NCBI GenBank assembly: GCA_021732145.1
Contig: JAKFVN010000010.1
Coordinates: 1-34,937, forward strand
Direction of reading: 5' to 3'
Source of the DNA: Alphaproteobacteria bacterium
Lineage (GTDB): Bacteria > Pseudomonadota > Alphaproteobacteria > UBA9219 > RGZA01
DNA length: 34,937 nt
Under the pieces are notes generated by a model. It was not told the DNA's origin. It did not search any database and was given only the letters and a program-made list of their open reading frames with translations. Every line of letters begins with the position of its first letter. The stretch's first letter is position 1. Positions 9,124 through 17,918 of this stretch are shown one piece after another. The position numbers and the translations under genes are program-made.

Positions 9124-10505
9124 TAAACGATAACCCCTTCAAGGCTATTGGTGGTGACTTTCTCAATTTTTACATGCGCCGTTTGGCCAAACATGTCTTT
9201 GCCGTTTTGTACATACAGCGATTGCATATGGGGGGTGCGGCCCAATAGCTGGCCGTCCAGCTTACCGTGGCGGTCGAATAGCACGGGGATGGTTTGGCCG
9301 ATAAAGCCTTCATTAAAGCTGCGTTGCTGGGCAAACAGCAGTTCCTGCAAGGCGGCGAGGCGCGCGGTCTTCACATCTTCCGGAATTTGGCCAGCCATAT
9401 TGGCGGCGGGGGTGCCGGGGCGTTCGCTGTATTTGAATGAATAGGCCTGCGCAAAATTCACGTCGCGGATGAGTTGCAGCGTACTTTCAAAATCCTTATC
9501 GCTTTCATTGGGAAAGCCCACGATGAAATCGGATGAGAATGCGATATCCGGGGAGGCCGCGCGCGTTTTTTCAATGATGCGCATGTAATCATCGCGCGTA
9601 TGCTTGCGGTTCATGGCTTCCAGCATGATGTTGCTGCCGCTTTGCACCGGCAGGTGCATGAAGGGCATCAATTGCGGAATGTCGCGGTGCGCGGCAATTA
9701 ATGCATCATCCATATCGCGCGGGTGCGATGTGGTGTAACGAATGCGTTCCACGTTTAATGTTGCAACCGCTGCAATCAATTGGCCCAAGCCCCAGGTGGA
9801 GCCATCATCGGCGATGCCGTGATAGGCATTTACATTCTGGCCTAGCAGGGAGATTTCTTTCGCGCCGCTGTCAATCAGGCGTTGCGCTTCGGCAAGAATG
9901 GCGTTCACTGGCCGCGAATATTCCGCGCCGCGCGTATAGGGCACCACGCAGAAGGTGCAGAATTTATCGCAGCCTTCCTGCACCGATAAAAACGCCGATG
10001 GGCCTTGGCCGGCAGTTTGCGCAGGCAGATGGTCAAATTTGGATTCCGCCGGAAAATCGGTATCAATCACGCCGCCACCTATTTGACCGCCTTTGGCGCG
10101 CATGGCTTTGGCCACCATTTCCGGCAGGCGGTGATAGGTTTGCGGGCCAAACACCATATCGACATAGGGGGCGCGCGCCAGAATTTGCTCGCCTTCGGCC
10201 TGTGCAACGCAGCCTGCAACGCCAATCATCTTCGGGCCGGCAGCATTGGCTTCTTTTTGCTGCTTATGCAAACGGCCAAGTTCAGAGAAAATCTTTTCCG
10301 ATGCTTTTTCGCGGATATGGCAGGTGTTAAGGATGACTAAATCCGCGCCTTCGGCATCATCGCTCAGACCAAAGCCAAGCGGGCTGAGCAGGTCAGCCAT
10401 TTTGGCGCTGTCATAGACATTCATCTGGCAGCCCCATGTCATGATATGGAGCTTCTTGTCTTTTTTAGCAGGTGATGGAACAGGTGCAGTCACGTTAATC
10501 ATCAT
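9123..10505 (-). CDS. miaB: tRNA-2-methylthio-N6-dimethylallyladenosine synthase
   Basis: This radical-SAM methylthiotransferase converts i6A37 to ms2i6A37 in tRNA. Numbering from the ATG at 10505 (460 residues), the N-terminal UPF0004 domain has C26, C62 and C99 for one iron-sulfur cluster. The radical-SAM motif CDKFCTFC gives C179, C183 and C186. A TRAM domain closes the protein. A TTG two codons further up is less likely. It lies 50 bases after olsA and overlaps ybeY by the TAATG junction. Confidence 0.97.
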   Translation of the reverse strand: MMINVTAPVPSPAKKDKKLHIMTWGCQMNVYDSAKMADLLSPLGFGLSDDAEGADLVILNTCHIREKASEKIFSELGRLHKQQKEANAAGPKMIGVAGCVAQAEGEQILARAPYVDMVFGPQTYHRLPEMVAKAMRAKGGQIGGGVIDTDFPAESKFDHLPAQTAGQGPSAFLSVQEGCDKFCTFCVVPYTRGAEYSRPVNAILAEAQRLIDSGAKEISLLGQNVNAYHGIADDGSTWGLGQLIAAVATLNVERIRYTTSHPRDMDDALIAAHRDIPQLMPFMHLPVQSGSNIMLEAMNRKHTRDDYMRIIEKTRAASPDIAFSSDFIVGFPNESDKDFESTLQLIRDVNFAQAYSFKYSERPGTPAANMAGQIPEDVKTARLAALQELLFAQQRSFNEGFIGQTIPVLFDRHGKLDGQLLGRTPHMQSLYVQNGKDMFGQTAHVKIEKVTTNSLEGVIV

Positions 10506-10554
10506 GGGCAATGGTTTAGCCGACCATATTTAGTTGGGAAAGGGCTTTGATTTC

Positions 10555-11319
10555 CTATTCGCTTAATATGCCGTAAGGGCCGTTTTTAACTTGGCTATGG
10601 GCAAATTCGGCCAGCTGCTTGCGGTCGGTAAAGCGGCTGGCCTTGAACGCTTCATGGAAGGTAACCACCACATGCAAGCCACTGGTTTCAAACACCGTCC
10701 ATAAATGCGGCATTAATGTCATGTCGCCATACCATGCATACCGGTTTTGAATTCCGTTGCTGCCAAAGCATGCGATGGACACAGGCTGGATAACTAAATC
10801 CAAATCCTTCACATTCATGAAGGATTGCAATAATCCGCTTTTAAACGGCTTTACGTCGCTGCCATCGGTCGATGTTCCTTCAGGGAATAGCATGATGTTT
10901 TTTTCTTCGCGCATCACATTGATGATGGCTTCGGCTTGTTCGGTTGCGCCGCGCTTATTATTGCGGTCGATAAATACCGTGCCTTGCAGCTTCGTCAGAT
11001 AGCCGAATATGGGCCAATCGGCAACCTCGGCTTTGGCCACAAAATCGGTTGGGATAATGCTGGCGAGGGTAATGGTGTCGAGATATGAAAGGTGATTGGA
11101 TAGAAATAAGGTAGGCACGCTGGTTGACATGGTGCCGCGGGTTTCAATGCGCATGCCCAGAATAGCCTGTGTCAGTACCTTGTGGAAATAAATCGGCAGA
11201 ATGTTTTGAATGCGCCAGTTAAAAAACTTCACCACAATTTGAATGGGCACGCACAAGGCAAGCCAGCCCGCAAACATCACGAAACGCAGCGCAGCAAGTG
11301 TGGCGAATAGGAGCTTCAT
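10555..11319 (-). CDS. olsA: Lyso-ornithine lipid / 1-acylglycerol-phosphate O-acyltransferase
   Basis: This PlsC-type acyltransferase has 254 residues. The catalytic HX4D motif is NHLSYLD (H76, D81), and FPEGTSTDG at 145-153 is the second conserved block. An N-terminal hydrophobic segment (about 5-30) anchors it in the inner membrane. It overlaps the end of the OlsB-like gene as TAATG. That pairing favours the second step of ornithine-lipid synthesis (O-acylation of lyso-ornithine lipid) over general phosphatidic acid synthesis, although OlsA proteins can do both. Confidence 0.85.
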   Translation of the reverse strand: MKLLFATLAALRFVMFAGWLALCVPIQIVVKFFNWRIQNILPIYFHKVLTQAILGMRIETRGTMSTSVPTLFLSNHLSYLDTITLASIIPTDFVAKAEVADWPIFGYLTKLQGTVFIDRNNKRGATEQAEAIINVMREEKNIMLFPEGTSTDGSDVKPFKSGLLQSFMNVKDLDLVIQPVSIACFGSNGIQNRYAWYGDMTLMPHLWTVFETSGLHVVVTFHEAFKASRFTDRKQLAEFAHSQVKNGPYGILSE

Positions 11320-12155
11320 TAAATGATAGGGTCGCGGTTCTTGAGTTCATAATGACGCGAGTATTTTTGCGCAATCAAATCGGTCTTCACAATCACGCAC
11401 ACATCGGTGGTGTTGAATTGTTCATCAACCACTGCGCCATCGCCCACAAAGCCGCCAAGGCGCAGATAGCCTTTTAGCAGCGGCGGCAGCAGGTTTAACG
11501 GCGCCATTTGCGCAAGGCCCTTTTCAGGGTCAACGTCGCCGGGATCCATCAGGCGCATATCGACATAGCGGTGCGGCAATGCGGTGGTGCGCAGATAAGG
11601 CGCGGCAAGATGGTAGTAATAAAGATAGGTGAGGGGAACCGCCAAAGCTTTCGGGTCGGTTCCCGGCAGGCTGGCGCAGCCAAACAAAATATCAATGCCG
11701 TAGGCCGCGATGTAATCGGCAATGCCGCGCCACAGTAATTGCATGGTAGGGCGGTTACGGAAATCAACCGCAACACAGGAACGCCCCACTTCCAGAATTT
11801 CACCGGGGTAGGCGATAAGGCGCGAGATGTCATATTCGCTGCTGGAATAGAAACCGCCATGACGCTGCGCCGCGCCGCGGCGCACCAGGCGATAGGTTCC
11901 AATCACGGCAGGCGGTAAATCACCGGTGCCGTGGTCAATCACAATCAGGTGGTCGCAGAATTTATCAAGGCTGTCGAAATCGACCTTGCCTGCCGCCATT
12001 TCAGCGGTCGCTTTGGCGCCCATTTCCTCGTAAAACACCTTATAGCGCAGGTGCTGCGCGGCCAATACTTCCTTGCTGTCTTGCGCAATGCGCACTTCAA
12101 GGCGGCCAAGGCGAAGCCCGTGCGGGCCAAGTACAGATTGTTCATCAGGGTTCAT
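11319..12155 (-). CDS. olsB: L-ornithine N-acyltransferase, GNAT-like (OlsB family)
   Basis: The protein has 278 residues and belongs to the OlsB/hemolysin-like acyltransferase group. Members transfer a 3-hydroxyacyl chain from acyl carrier protein to the alpha-amino group of ornithine. Family-like features are LRYKVFYEEMGAKA at about 37-50, DHLIVID near 89-95, EVGRSCVAVDFRNRPTMQLLW near 122-142 and LFGCASLPGTDP near 156-167. A good promoter and an AGGA ribosome-binding site precede it. It is translationally coupled to olsA, which together would give ornithine lipid. Confidence 0.85.
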   Translation of the reverse strand: MNPDEQSVLGPHGLRLGRLEVRIAQDSKEVLAAQHLRYKVFYEEMGAKATAEMAAGKVDFDSLDKFCDHLIVIDHGTGDLPPAVIGTYRLVRRGAAQRHGGFYSSSEYDISRLIAYPGEILEVGRSCVAVDFRNRPTMQLLWRGIADYIAAYGIDILFGCASLPGTDPKALAVPLTYLYYYHLAAPYLRTTALPHRYVDMRLMDPGDVDPEKGLAQMAPLNLLPPLLKGYLRLGGFVGDGAVVDEQFNTTDVCVIVKTDLIAQKYSRHYELKNRDPII

Positions 12156-12179
12156 TGCTTAATCCTATCGCAGGCGCGC

Positions 12180-12208
12180 ATCATATGTGAAGTGCGTTTT
12201 AGAAGCAA
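12180..12208 (-). promoter_or_regulatory. Candidate promoter of olsB-olsA
   Basis: On the minus strand TTGCTT (12203-12208), 17 bases, then TATGAT (12180-12185), which matches the -10 consensus at five of six positions. Transcription would start near 12173, about 18 bases before the olsB ATG. Confidence 0.5.
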
Positions 12209-12221
12209 ATCACGGCTTTAT

Positions 12222-12638
12222 TCAGGCATTGCCTTTGGTTTTGGTGCCAAGCCCGATGTCTTTGGCAAGTTTGCTGCGCTCCTTGGCGTAGCTTGGCGCG
12301 GTCATTGGATAATCAGAAGGAAGATTCCAGCGTTCGCGGTATTGTTCCGGCGTCATGTTATACGATGTTTGCAAATGACGTTTCAGCATCTTCAGTTTTT
12401 TGCCATCTTCCAAACAAATAATATATTCGGGTGTGACGGATTTTTTAATAGCTACGGCTGGTTCTGGTCTATCAATTGAGGACACTGCACCGCTGGTTAC
12501 GCCATCAAGTCGCAGGAAGCTATGATACACCTGCTGCACCAAATTCGGCAATTCGCTCATCTCAACTTTGTTATTGGAAACATAGGATGCAACAACATCC
12601 GCAACTAGGCGTGCTAAGTCTGGTTTTTGATTAATCAT
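12222..12638 (-). CDS. mucR: MucR/Ros family transcriptional regulator
   Basis: This 138-residue protein belongs to the alphaproteobacterial zinc-finger-like regulators that control envelope polysaccharide, motility and host interaction genes. The diagnostic block is IICLEDGKKLKMLKRHL (73-89) followed by MTPEQYRERWNLPSDYP. At the metal site C75 and H88 are present. The second cysteine of Ros is an aspartate (D78), as in other MucR proteins, and the last histidine appears to be replaced (T91-S92-Y93). This may therefore be a weak-metal or metal-free member. It sits directly upstream of the olsB promoter in the same direction. Confidence 0.93.
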   Translation of the reverse strand: MINQKPDLARLVADVVASYVSNNKVEMSELPNLVQQVYHSFLRLDGVTSGAVSSIDRPEPAVAIKKSVTPEYIICLEDGKKLKMLKRHLQTSYNMTPEQYRERWNLPSDYPMTAPSYAKERSKLAKDIGLGTKTKGNA

Positions 12639-12723
12639 TTGGTTCTAAGAAAATGCGCAACGCCCATGCGATGCAGATGGCAAATTAATAACGCGTTTTT
12701 TTTCAAAAGCAATCACAAAAAAA

Positions 12724-13236
12724 TTAAGGTGATTTATGAATGTGTTGAGATGTGGGCAACTTTTTGTTCATCACATATCCATCCATCGCTTTTTGCGCGT
12801 GACCTGCGGGCATCTGATAATAATTTGCACGTTTTGAAATTACTTCGAAGCCGTGCGCTTTATAAAAATCGATTGCAGGTTGGTTCGTCACCATCACTTC
12901 AAGAAACAGACTTTGCAGATTATGCGTTGTTTCTTTTTCAATGAAGGCGTGCAGCAATCGTGATGCGATGCCATTGCGGCGGTAATCGGGGTGCACGGCC
13001 AGCGTTAGAATCTCCCCTTCGCCTGCCACATTGCGCGCCATGATAAATCCAGCGGGGATGCCATGAATGCTGATGCCAATTGCACGGGTGAGCGGTTGCC
13101 GCAATAAGCCCGCCATCGCGCTGGCGCTCCAGCGTTGCAGTTCATCAAAGCATTGCGCATGCATGCCCGCCATCCATGCGCTGTCGGCCGCATTCAGTTC
13201 ATGCGCATCAGGCAACTTGCTTGGGAATGTTGACAT
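12724..13236 (-). CDS. rimI: Ribosomal protein alanine N-acetyltransferase RimI (GNAT)
   Basis: This GNAT acetyltransferase has 170 residues. The acetyl-CoA-binding motif A lies in LAVHPDYRRNGIASRLL (RRNGIA being the pyrophosphate loop). LFLEVMVTNQPAIDFYKAHGF is the typical RimI C-terminal block. I use the ATG at 13236. The frame runs further upstream to 13341, but that extension lies wholly inside tsaB and does not look like RimI. The gene overlaps the 3' end of tsaB by 29 bases, and the tsaB-rimI pair is a standard arrangement. Confidence 0.92.
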   Translation of the reverse strand: MSTFPSKLPDAHELNAADSAWMAGMHAQCFDELQRWSASAMAGLLRQPLTRAIGISIHGIPAGFIMARNVAGEGEILTLAVHPDYRRNGIASRLLHAFIEKETTHNLQSLFLEVMVTNQPAIDFYKAHGFEVISKRANYYQMPAGHAQKAMDGYVMNKKLPTSQHIHKSP

Positions 13237-13861
13237 CGGCGTTGCGGAGATAAAGGGGCTGGGGCGGCGTGCTCGTATCGCCTGTTTCGTTTTGTGTGAG
13301 TTCGCAAAGGCTTTGCATGAACGCGCTGTCAGACACATCAAGCATATTGTTTTTTAATGCAGCGTTGATGTGCGTCAGCATCGGCGCGCCATTGCCCGTG
13401 ATGGCAAAAGGTTTATCCTTGGGAAGGCTTTCAATCAAACCATGCGCAGGGCTAAGAAAATAATCACCCAGCTTGCCGTTTTCAAGCCATGCGCAGAATA
13501 AATCCTCACGCTTTGACTCGCGGATAATCAGGATAGGCTGCTGTTGCGCTGCTAATGCGCCAGCGATGATTTTGAAATGATCAAAGCCATAGGTGTGTTT
13601 ACCGCTTGCCAGCGCAAGGCCGCGAATAAAGGCCAAACCCACACGAAGCCCTGTAAAACTGCCAGGCCCAATGGCGATGGCGAAGCGGTCAATATCGCTG
13701 ACCTGCAATGTTTGGGCGGATAATAATTCCGATGTCAGCGGCGCAAGGATTTTGGCCTGGTCGCGCTGCGTTTGAATTATTTTTTCTGCGGCAATCTTCC
13801 CGTTTATTTGCAGGGTGACGGCGCATGTATCGCCGCCTGTATCAATTGCCAGAATTTTCAT
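13208..13861 (-). CDS. tsaB: tRNA threonylcarbamoyladenosine biosynthesis protein TsaB
   Basis: The protein has 217 residues of the ASKHA fold. TsaB partners TsaD and TsaE in making t6A37 in tRNA. N-terminal MKILAIDTGGDTCAVTL and the motif AIGPGSFTGLRVGLAF near residue 63 are diagnostic. It precedes and overlaps rimI. Confidence 0.96.
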   Translation of the reverse strand: MKILAIDTGGDTCAVTLQINGKIAAEKIIQTQRDQAKILAPLTSELLSAQTLQVSDIDRFAIAIGPGSFTGLRVGLAFIRGLALASGKHTYGFDHFKIIAGALAAQQQPILIIRESKREDLFCAWLENGKLGDYFLSPAHGLIESLPKDKPFAITGNGAPMLTHINAALKNNMLDVSDSAFMQSLCELTQNETGDTSTPPQPLYLRNADVNIPKQVA

Positions 13862-13873
13862 TACATTCCGCCA

Positions 13874-14479
13874 TTACATACCGTTGGCGAATTCCGGATT
13901 ATCCAGACCCGCAGCGCGAATGGTTTTGAAGCTTTCGGTATAGGCAAATAATGTCTTCAAGCTGAAATCGATGCGGCGACGAATATAACCATCATTCTTA
14001 TCGGCTTCGGTTTCACCGTTCAGCACATCCTTCACTGTCTGCACCAAGACGTGGTCAGGCGTATAAACAAGGCGCGTATTCTTATATCCGCTGGTGCGCA
14101 GTTCATTGTTGGGATAAGAGCCACCGCGGCTGGCCGAAACCCCAACAATCATCGCGGGCTTATGGCCCATTTCCTTCGGGCTGCAATGCAGAAGAAAATT
14201 CTTGAGGCCCGGGGGCGCCATGCCCGCCCATTCAGGCGATACGATGACGAAGCCATCTGCTTTTTCCACGCGGGGCTGAATGGGTTGCCAAGCCGCCGCT
14301 TTGCCCGGCACAAATCCGCCATCGCCTTCCCATAAGGGCAGTTTTAATTCGAACAAATCAATTAAATCGACAGTCATCGATTTATCAAGTTTTGCAATCG
14401 CGCCAGCAATGTAATCGGAAACTTTGCGCGATTGGGATTGCGGGCGGTGCGAACCGCAGATGATAACAATATGGCTCAT
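13874..14479 (-). CDS. NADPH-dependent FMN reductase family oxidoreductase
   Basis: This flavodoxin-fold protein has 201 residues. The phosphate-binding loop GSHRPQSQSRKV lies at 9-20, and SPEWAGMAPPGLKNFL near 80-96 is the conserved flavin-contact region. Family members reduce FMN, quinones or azo compounds; the substrate cannot be told here. Its ATG overlaps the stop of the upstream nfu gene (ATGA). Confidence 0.88.
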   Translation of the reverse strand: MSHIVIICGSHRPQSQSRKVSDYIAGAIAKLDKSMTVDLIDLFELKLPLWEGDGGFVPGKAAAWQPIQPRVEKADGFVIVSPEWAGMAPPGLKNFLLHCSPKEMGHKPAMIVGVSASRGGSYPNNELRTSGYKNTRLVYTPDHVLVQTVKDVLNGETEADKNDGYIRRRIDFSLKTLFAYTESFKTIRAAGLDNPEFANGM

Positions 14480-15030
14480 GCGACTTGTCTCACTTCCTTC
14501 ACTTCGGGGATGTAGTGTTTCAGCATGTTTTCAATGCCGGATTTCAGCGTAGCGGTGGAAGAAGGGCAGCCCGCGCATGAACCTTGCAAATTCAAATACA
14601 CAACGCCTTCTTCAAAGCGGTTAAAGGTAATATCACCGCCATCTTGCGCAACTGCTGGGCGTACGCGGGTTTCAATCAATTCGCGGATTTGTTTGATGAC
14701 GTCGCTATCGCCTTCATTGCTGGCGGCAGCGGCAACGGGCGCGTTATCGCTAACGGCGGGAAGGCCGGATAAAAAGAAATCCATAATCGCGGCAAGCACA
14801 TGGGGTTTTAATGTTGCCCAATCCTTATCCGCTTTTTTGGTGATGGTGATGAAATCGGAACCCAAAAACACGCCCGCTACACCTTCCACTGCAAACAGGC
14901 CCTTCGCCAATGGCGATGTTGCCGCCTTGGCTGCATCGGTGAAATCGGCAACGCCGGATGCGAGCACGGCTTGGCCAGGCAAAAATTTCAAGGTTGCGGG
15001 GTTGGGTGTTTGTTCGGTTTGGATGAACAT
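14476..15030 (-). CDS. nfuA: NifU-like iron-sulfur scaffold protein (Nfu type)
   Basis: This iron-sulfur carrier has 184 residues. An N-terminal Nfu_N domain (about 1-87, opening FIQTEQTPNPATLKFLPG) is followed by a C-terminal NifU domain with the cluster-binding C152-A-G-C155. Such carriers deliver 4Fe-4S clusters to client enzymes; MiaB, in the same gene run, is one such type of client. A GGAG ribosome-binding site precedes the ATG at 15030. Confidence 0.94.
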   Translation of the reverse strand: MFIQTEQTPNPATLKFLPGQAVLASGVADFTDAAKAATSPLAKGLFAVEGVAGVFLGSDFITITKKADKDWATLKPHVLAAIMDFFLSGLPAVSDNAPVAAAASNEGDSDVIKQIRELIETRVRPAVAQDGGDITFNRFEEGVVYLNLQGSCAGCPSSTATLKSGIENMLKHYIPEVKEVRQVA

Positions 15031-15122
15031 ATGTTACTCCAGTGGGCTGCTCCGGTTTATGGCAAATCAGTCAGTAAACTGGTGCGAACAGCATCAAGCG
15101 TCAAGCGGCTTTGATGGTCTTT

Positions 15123-16256
15123 TTACGTATTCTTGATGCGGCCGTTTTCAATGCTTAAAAACTGTGCCTTTTGCTTGAAAGCGGTAAAGAAACTGTCATC
15201 CGTCCCGGAAAGCCATGCTTGCCCGCCTAACGCTAAAAGCTGCTGGGCAAGCGCATCGCGCCGCATTTCATCCAGATGCGCGGTAATATCATCCAGCAAA
15301 ATCAGCGGCGTGGATTGGTGAATGGATGACAAAAGCCGCGCTTGTGCCAACACCAGACTAATCAGCAATGCTTTTTGTTCGCCCGTTGAACATAAATGTG
15401 CAGGCATGTCTTTCGTCACATGGTGCACTTCCAAATCGGAACGGTGCGTTCCGGTAGTGGTTGTGCCGCTGGCGGCATCGGTTTCGCGGTTTTGCTTGAG
15501 CATGGTTTTGAAAAGCTGTTCGGCATCCAGCGCGTCATGCGTTTCCAGATATTTTTCAAGAAAGCCGTTGATGGTGACAAAAACGCGCGGGAAGGGGTGG
15601 GGGTCATCGTTCAGATGATGGCAAATATGCGTCACCCAATCATTGCGCGCGGCGGCAATGGCAATGCCATCATGTGCCATGCTGGTTTCCAAAGCATTCA
15701 GCCACGCATCGTCCATCATATTATCGCGCAATAAACGCGCGCGGGAACGCATGGCTTCTTCATAGCGATTAATGCGCGTTGAATGCGTGGAGTCGAGCGC
15801 GAAGGCAAGACGGTCAGCAAAGCGGCGGCGTTCGCCCGCGCTTTCGGCCAGCAGCCTATCCATTTCCGGTGTCACCCAAATAACATTGGCGTGGTCGGCA
15901 AGGGCCGTTTGGCTTTTGGCTGTTTTGCCATCAATGCGCAGCAGCCTGCGTTCTTTTTCTAAGCTGCTTTCGGGGTCGCGCCCCATGCCGATATTGACGC
16001 TGCCTTGCTTGCCGTGTAGTTCAAAAAAGGCTGACCACGGTTTTTCAGGCGGGATATGGGTGTTGTGCAATTCCGCAATCGCGGCGCGGCGCAAACCGCG
16101 GCCGGGGCTGAGCAAGCTGATGGCTTCCAGGACATTGGTTTTGCCAGCGCCATTTTCGCCAACCAGAATGACGGGCGCAGCGCCCAATTCAAGATTGAGG
16201 AAGTCATAATTACGGAATGCTTCAAGATGGAGGCGGTGTATCGCCTGCGCGGTCAT
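15123..16256 (-). CDS. recF: DNA replication and repair protein RecF
   Basis: The protein has 377 residues. RecF is an SMC-like ATPase that helps RecOR load RecA at single-strand gaps. Walker A is GENGAGKT (33-40). The signature STGEQKALLISLVLAQ lies near 289-305 and Walker B is PLILLDDITAHLD. It starts six bases after the dnaN stop, with AAGG as ribosome-binding site. Confidence 0.97.
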   Translation of the reverse strand: MTAQAIHRLHLEAFRNYDFLNLELGAAPVILVGENGAGKTNVLEAISLLSPGRGLRRAAIAELHNTHIPPEKPWSAFFELHGKQGSVNIGMGRDPESSLEKERRLLRIDGKTAKSQTALADHANVIWVTPEMDRLLAESAGERRRFADRLAFALDSTHSTRINRYEEAMRSRARLLRDNMMDDAWLNALETSMAHDGIAIAAARNDWVTHICHHLNDDPHPFPRVFVTINGFLEKYLETHDALDAEQLFKTMLKQNRETDAASGTTTTGTHRSDLEVHHVTKDMPAHLCSTGEQKALLISLVLAQARLLSSIHQSTPLILLDDITAHLDEMRRDALAQQLLALGGQAWLSGTDDSFFTAFKQKAQFLSIENGRIKNT

Positions 16257-16262
16257 TGCGCC

Positions 16263-17384
16263 TTATACACGCATCGGCATCAGCACATAAAGCGCGCTGG
16301 CATCCGACACATCCTGGACAATGGTGGGGGATGCTGCATCGGCCATGCTGAAACGTGCGCCTTCGCCTTCAATCTGCGAAAGGATGTCGAGCAGGTAACG
16401 GGCATTAAACCCAATTTCAATCGCTTCGCCCTTGTAGGAAACTTCCAGTTCTTCCACGGCGCTGCCGGCTTCCGGGCTGCTTGCGGAAAGCGTAAGCAAG
16501 TTTTTGGAAAGGGCGATTTTAATGGCGCGTGATTTTTCAGATGAAATGGTCGCAACGCGGTCAACGGCATTTGCCAATACTTTGGCTGGAACTTCCAGAA
16601 CCTTGTCATTCCCCGTTGGGATAACGCGTTCGTAATCAGGGAAGGTTCCGTCAATCAGCTTCGATGTCATAACCACATTGTCAAAGCTGACGCGCGCCTT
16701 GCTGGCGGAAAGGGCAATGGTGATGTCTGCCGTGGTTTCATCCAGCAATTTGCGGATTTCGGCAACGGCCTTGCGTGGCAGAATAACGCCGGACATCGCG
16801 CCCGCTTCGCGCGGCGCAGGCATTTCAAGACGTGCCAGGCGGTGACCATCGGTTGCAACGGCCCGCAATACAGCAAGGTCGCCTTTGGTTTTGGTGGTAT
16901 GAATATAAATGCCGTTTAAGTAATAACGGGTTTCTTCCACCGACATCGCAAAGCGCGTGCGGTCAATCAATGTTTTGAAATCAGCGGATGAAAGGGTGAA
17001 GCGGTGCTGCAAATCGCCTTCCGACATGGTCGGGAAATCATCAACCGGCAAGCAGCCCAGTTTGAAGTTGGAGCGGCCCGATGACAGCGACATTTGATTG
17101 CCGCTATCGGTTGCAGAGAGTTCCACCTGCGCGCCTTCGGGAAGTTTGCGCACGATGTCATAAAGAGTGTGGGCGGGAGCGGTTTTGGAACCCGGCTTGC
17201 TGACTTGCGCCGCGACCTTTTCGGTCATTTCCAAATCCATGTCGGTGGCGACGAATGAAACGCCGTCCTTATCCGCGCGGATCAGAACATTAGCCAGAAT
17301 GGGGATGGTATTGCGCCGTTCCACCACACTTTGCACGTGACCGAGTGTTTTAAGGAGAACGTTACGTTCCAGAACAACCTTCAT
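16263..17384 (-). CDS. dnaN: DNA polymerase III beta sliding clamp
   Basis: This 373-residue protein forms the ring that tethers the replicative polymerase. The N-terminus MKVVLERNVLLKTLGHVQSV and the C-terminus ending YVLMPMRV are typical, and the length is standard. I start at the ATG at 17384. The 17-codon extension upstream is not conserved-looking. recF follows immediately. dnaA is upstream but separated by an OsmC-family gene. Confidence 0.98.
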   Translation of the reverse strand: MKVVLERNVLLKTLGHVQSVVERRNTIPILANVLIRADKDGVSFVATDMDLEMTEKVAAQVSKPGSKTAPAHTLYDIVRKLPEGAQVELSATDSGNQMSLSSGRSNFKLGCLPVDDFPTMSEGDLQHRFTLSSADFKTLIDRTRFAMSVEETRYYLNGIYIHTTKTKGDLAVLRAVATDGHRLARLEMPAPREAGAMSGVILPRKAVAEIRKLLDETTADITIALSASKARVSFDNVVMTSKLIDGTFPDYERVIPTGNDKVLEVPAKVLANAVDRVATISSEKSRAIKIALSKNLLTLSASSPEAGSAVEELEVSYKGEAIEIGFNARYLLDILSQIEGEGARFSMADAASPTIVQDVSDASALYVLMPMRV

Positions 17385-17479
17385 GAGGGAATCCGAATAG
17401 GTGAGAGGCGAGAAATACTTCTTCTTTCGTAACAAGACTTTAGCCGATTGGCAAGGGCTTATGCCCGTTTAAAAAAAGC

Positions 17480-17887
17480 TTATGCCCAGTCAAAAGTAAT
17501 AGGTATCTGCACATCAGGATGCATGCTTTTATGCACAGGGCAGGCATGGGCGGCGGCTTCCAGCTTTTGTCTGTCGGTATCGCTGACTTTCACCGGAATA
17601 CGGATATGAACCGCAAGCTTGCCAATTTTGCGCGTGGGTTGTGTGGCCATTTCCTTGATGACACTAGCGGTTGCGCCATCGAGCGCCAGGTTCATGCGTC
17701 GCGCCATGATTTCCATCGTGGTCAAAATGCAGGTGCCCAGCGCGGTTGCGACCAAATCGGTTGGCGAGAAGCTGGCCGCCATGCCCTGATTATCCTTGGG
17801 CGCGTCGGTGACCAGCGTGGTGCCGGATGGCTCATGCGTTGCTTCGCAGCGAAGCTGGTTTTTATAAACGATATTGATTTGGACCAT
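17480..17887 (-). CDS. OsmC family protein
   Basis: This 135-residue protein belongs to the OsmC/YhfA group. The two conserved cysteines are present, C53 (GTCILTTM) and C116 (ACPVHKS). These act as peroxidatic and resolving residues in Ohr/OsmC peroxidases; in the YhfA branch the substrate is less clear. An AAAGGGG ribosome-binding site precedes the ATG at 17887. It sits between dnaA and dnaN, which are usually adjacent. Confidence 0.9.
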   Translation of the reverse strand: MVQINIVYKNQLRCEATHEPSGTTLVTDAPKDNQGMAASFSPTDLVATALGTCILTTMEIMARRMNLALDGATASVIKEMATQPTRKIGKLAVHIRIPVKVSDTDRQKLEAAAHACPVHKSMHPDVQIPITFDWA

Positions 17888-17918
17888 AAAAGCCCCTTTA
17901 GGCGCTTATTGTTGGAGC

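Noticed and set aside
13237-13341. N-terminal extension of rimI
   Set aside because: It lies wholly inside tsaB in another frame and does not resemble RimI; the ATG at 13236 fits the family.
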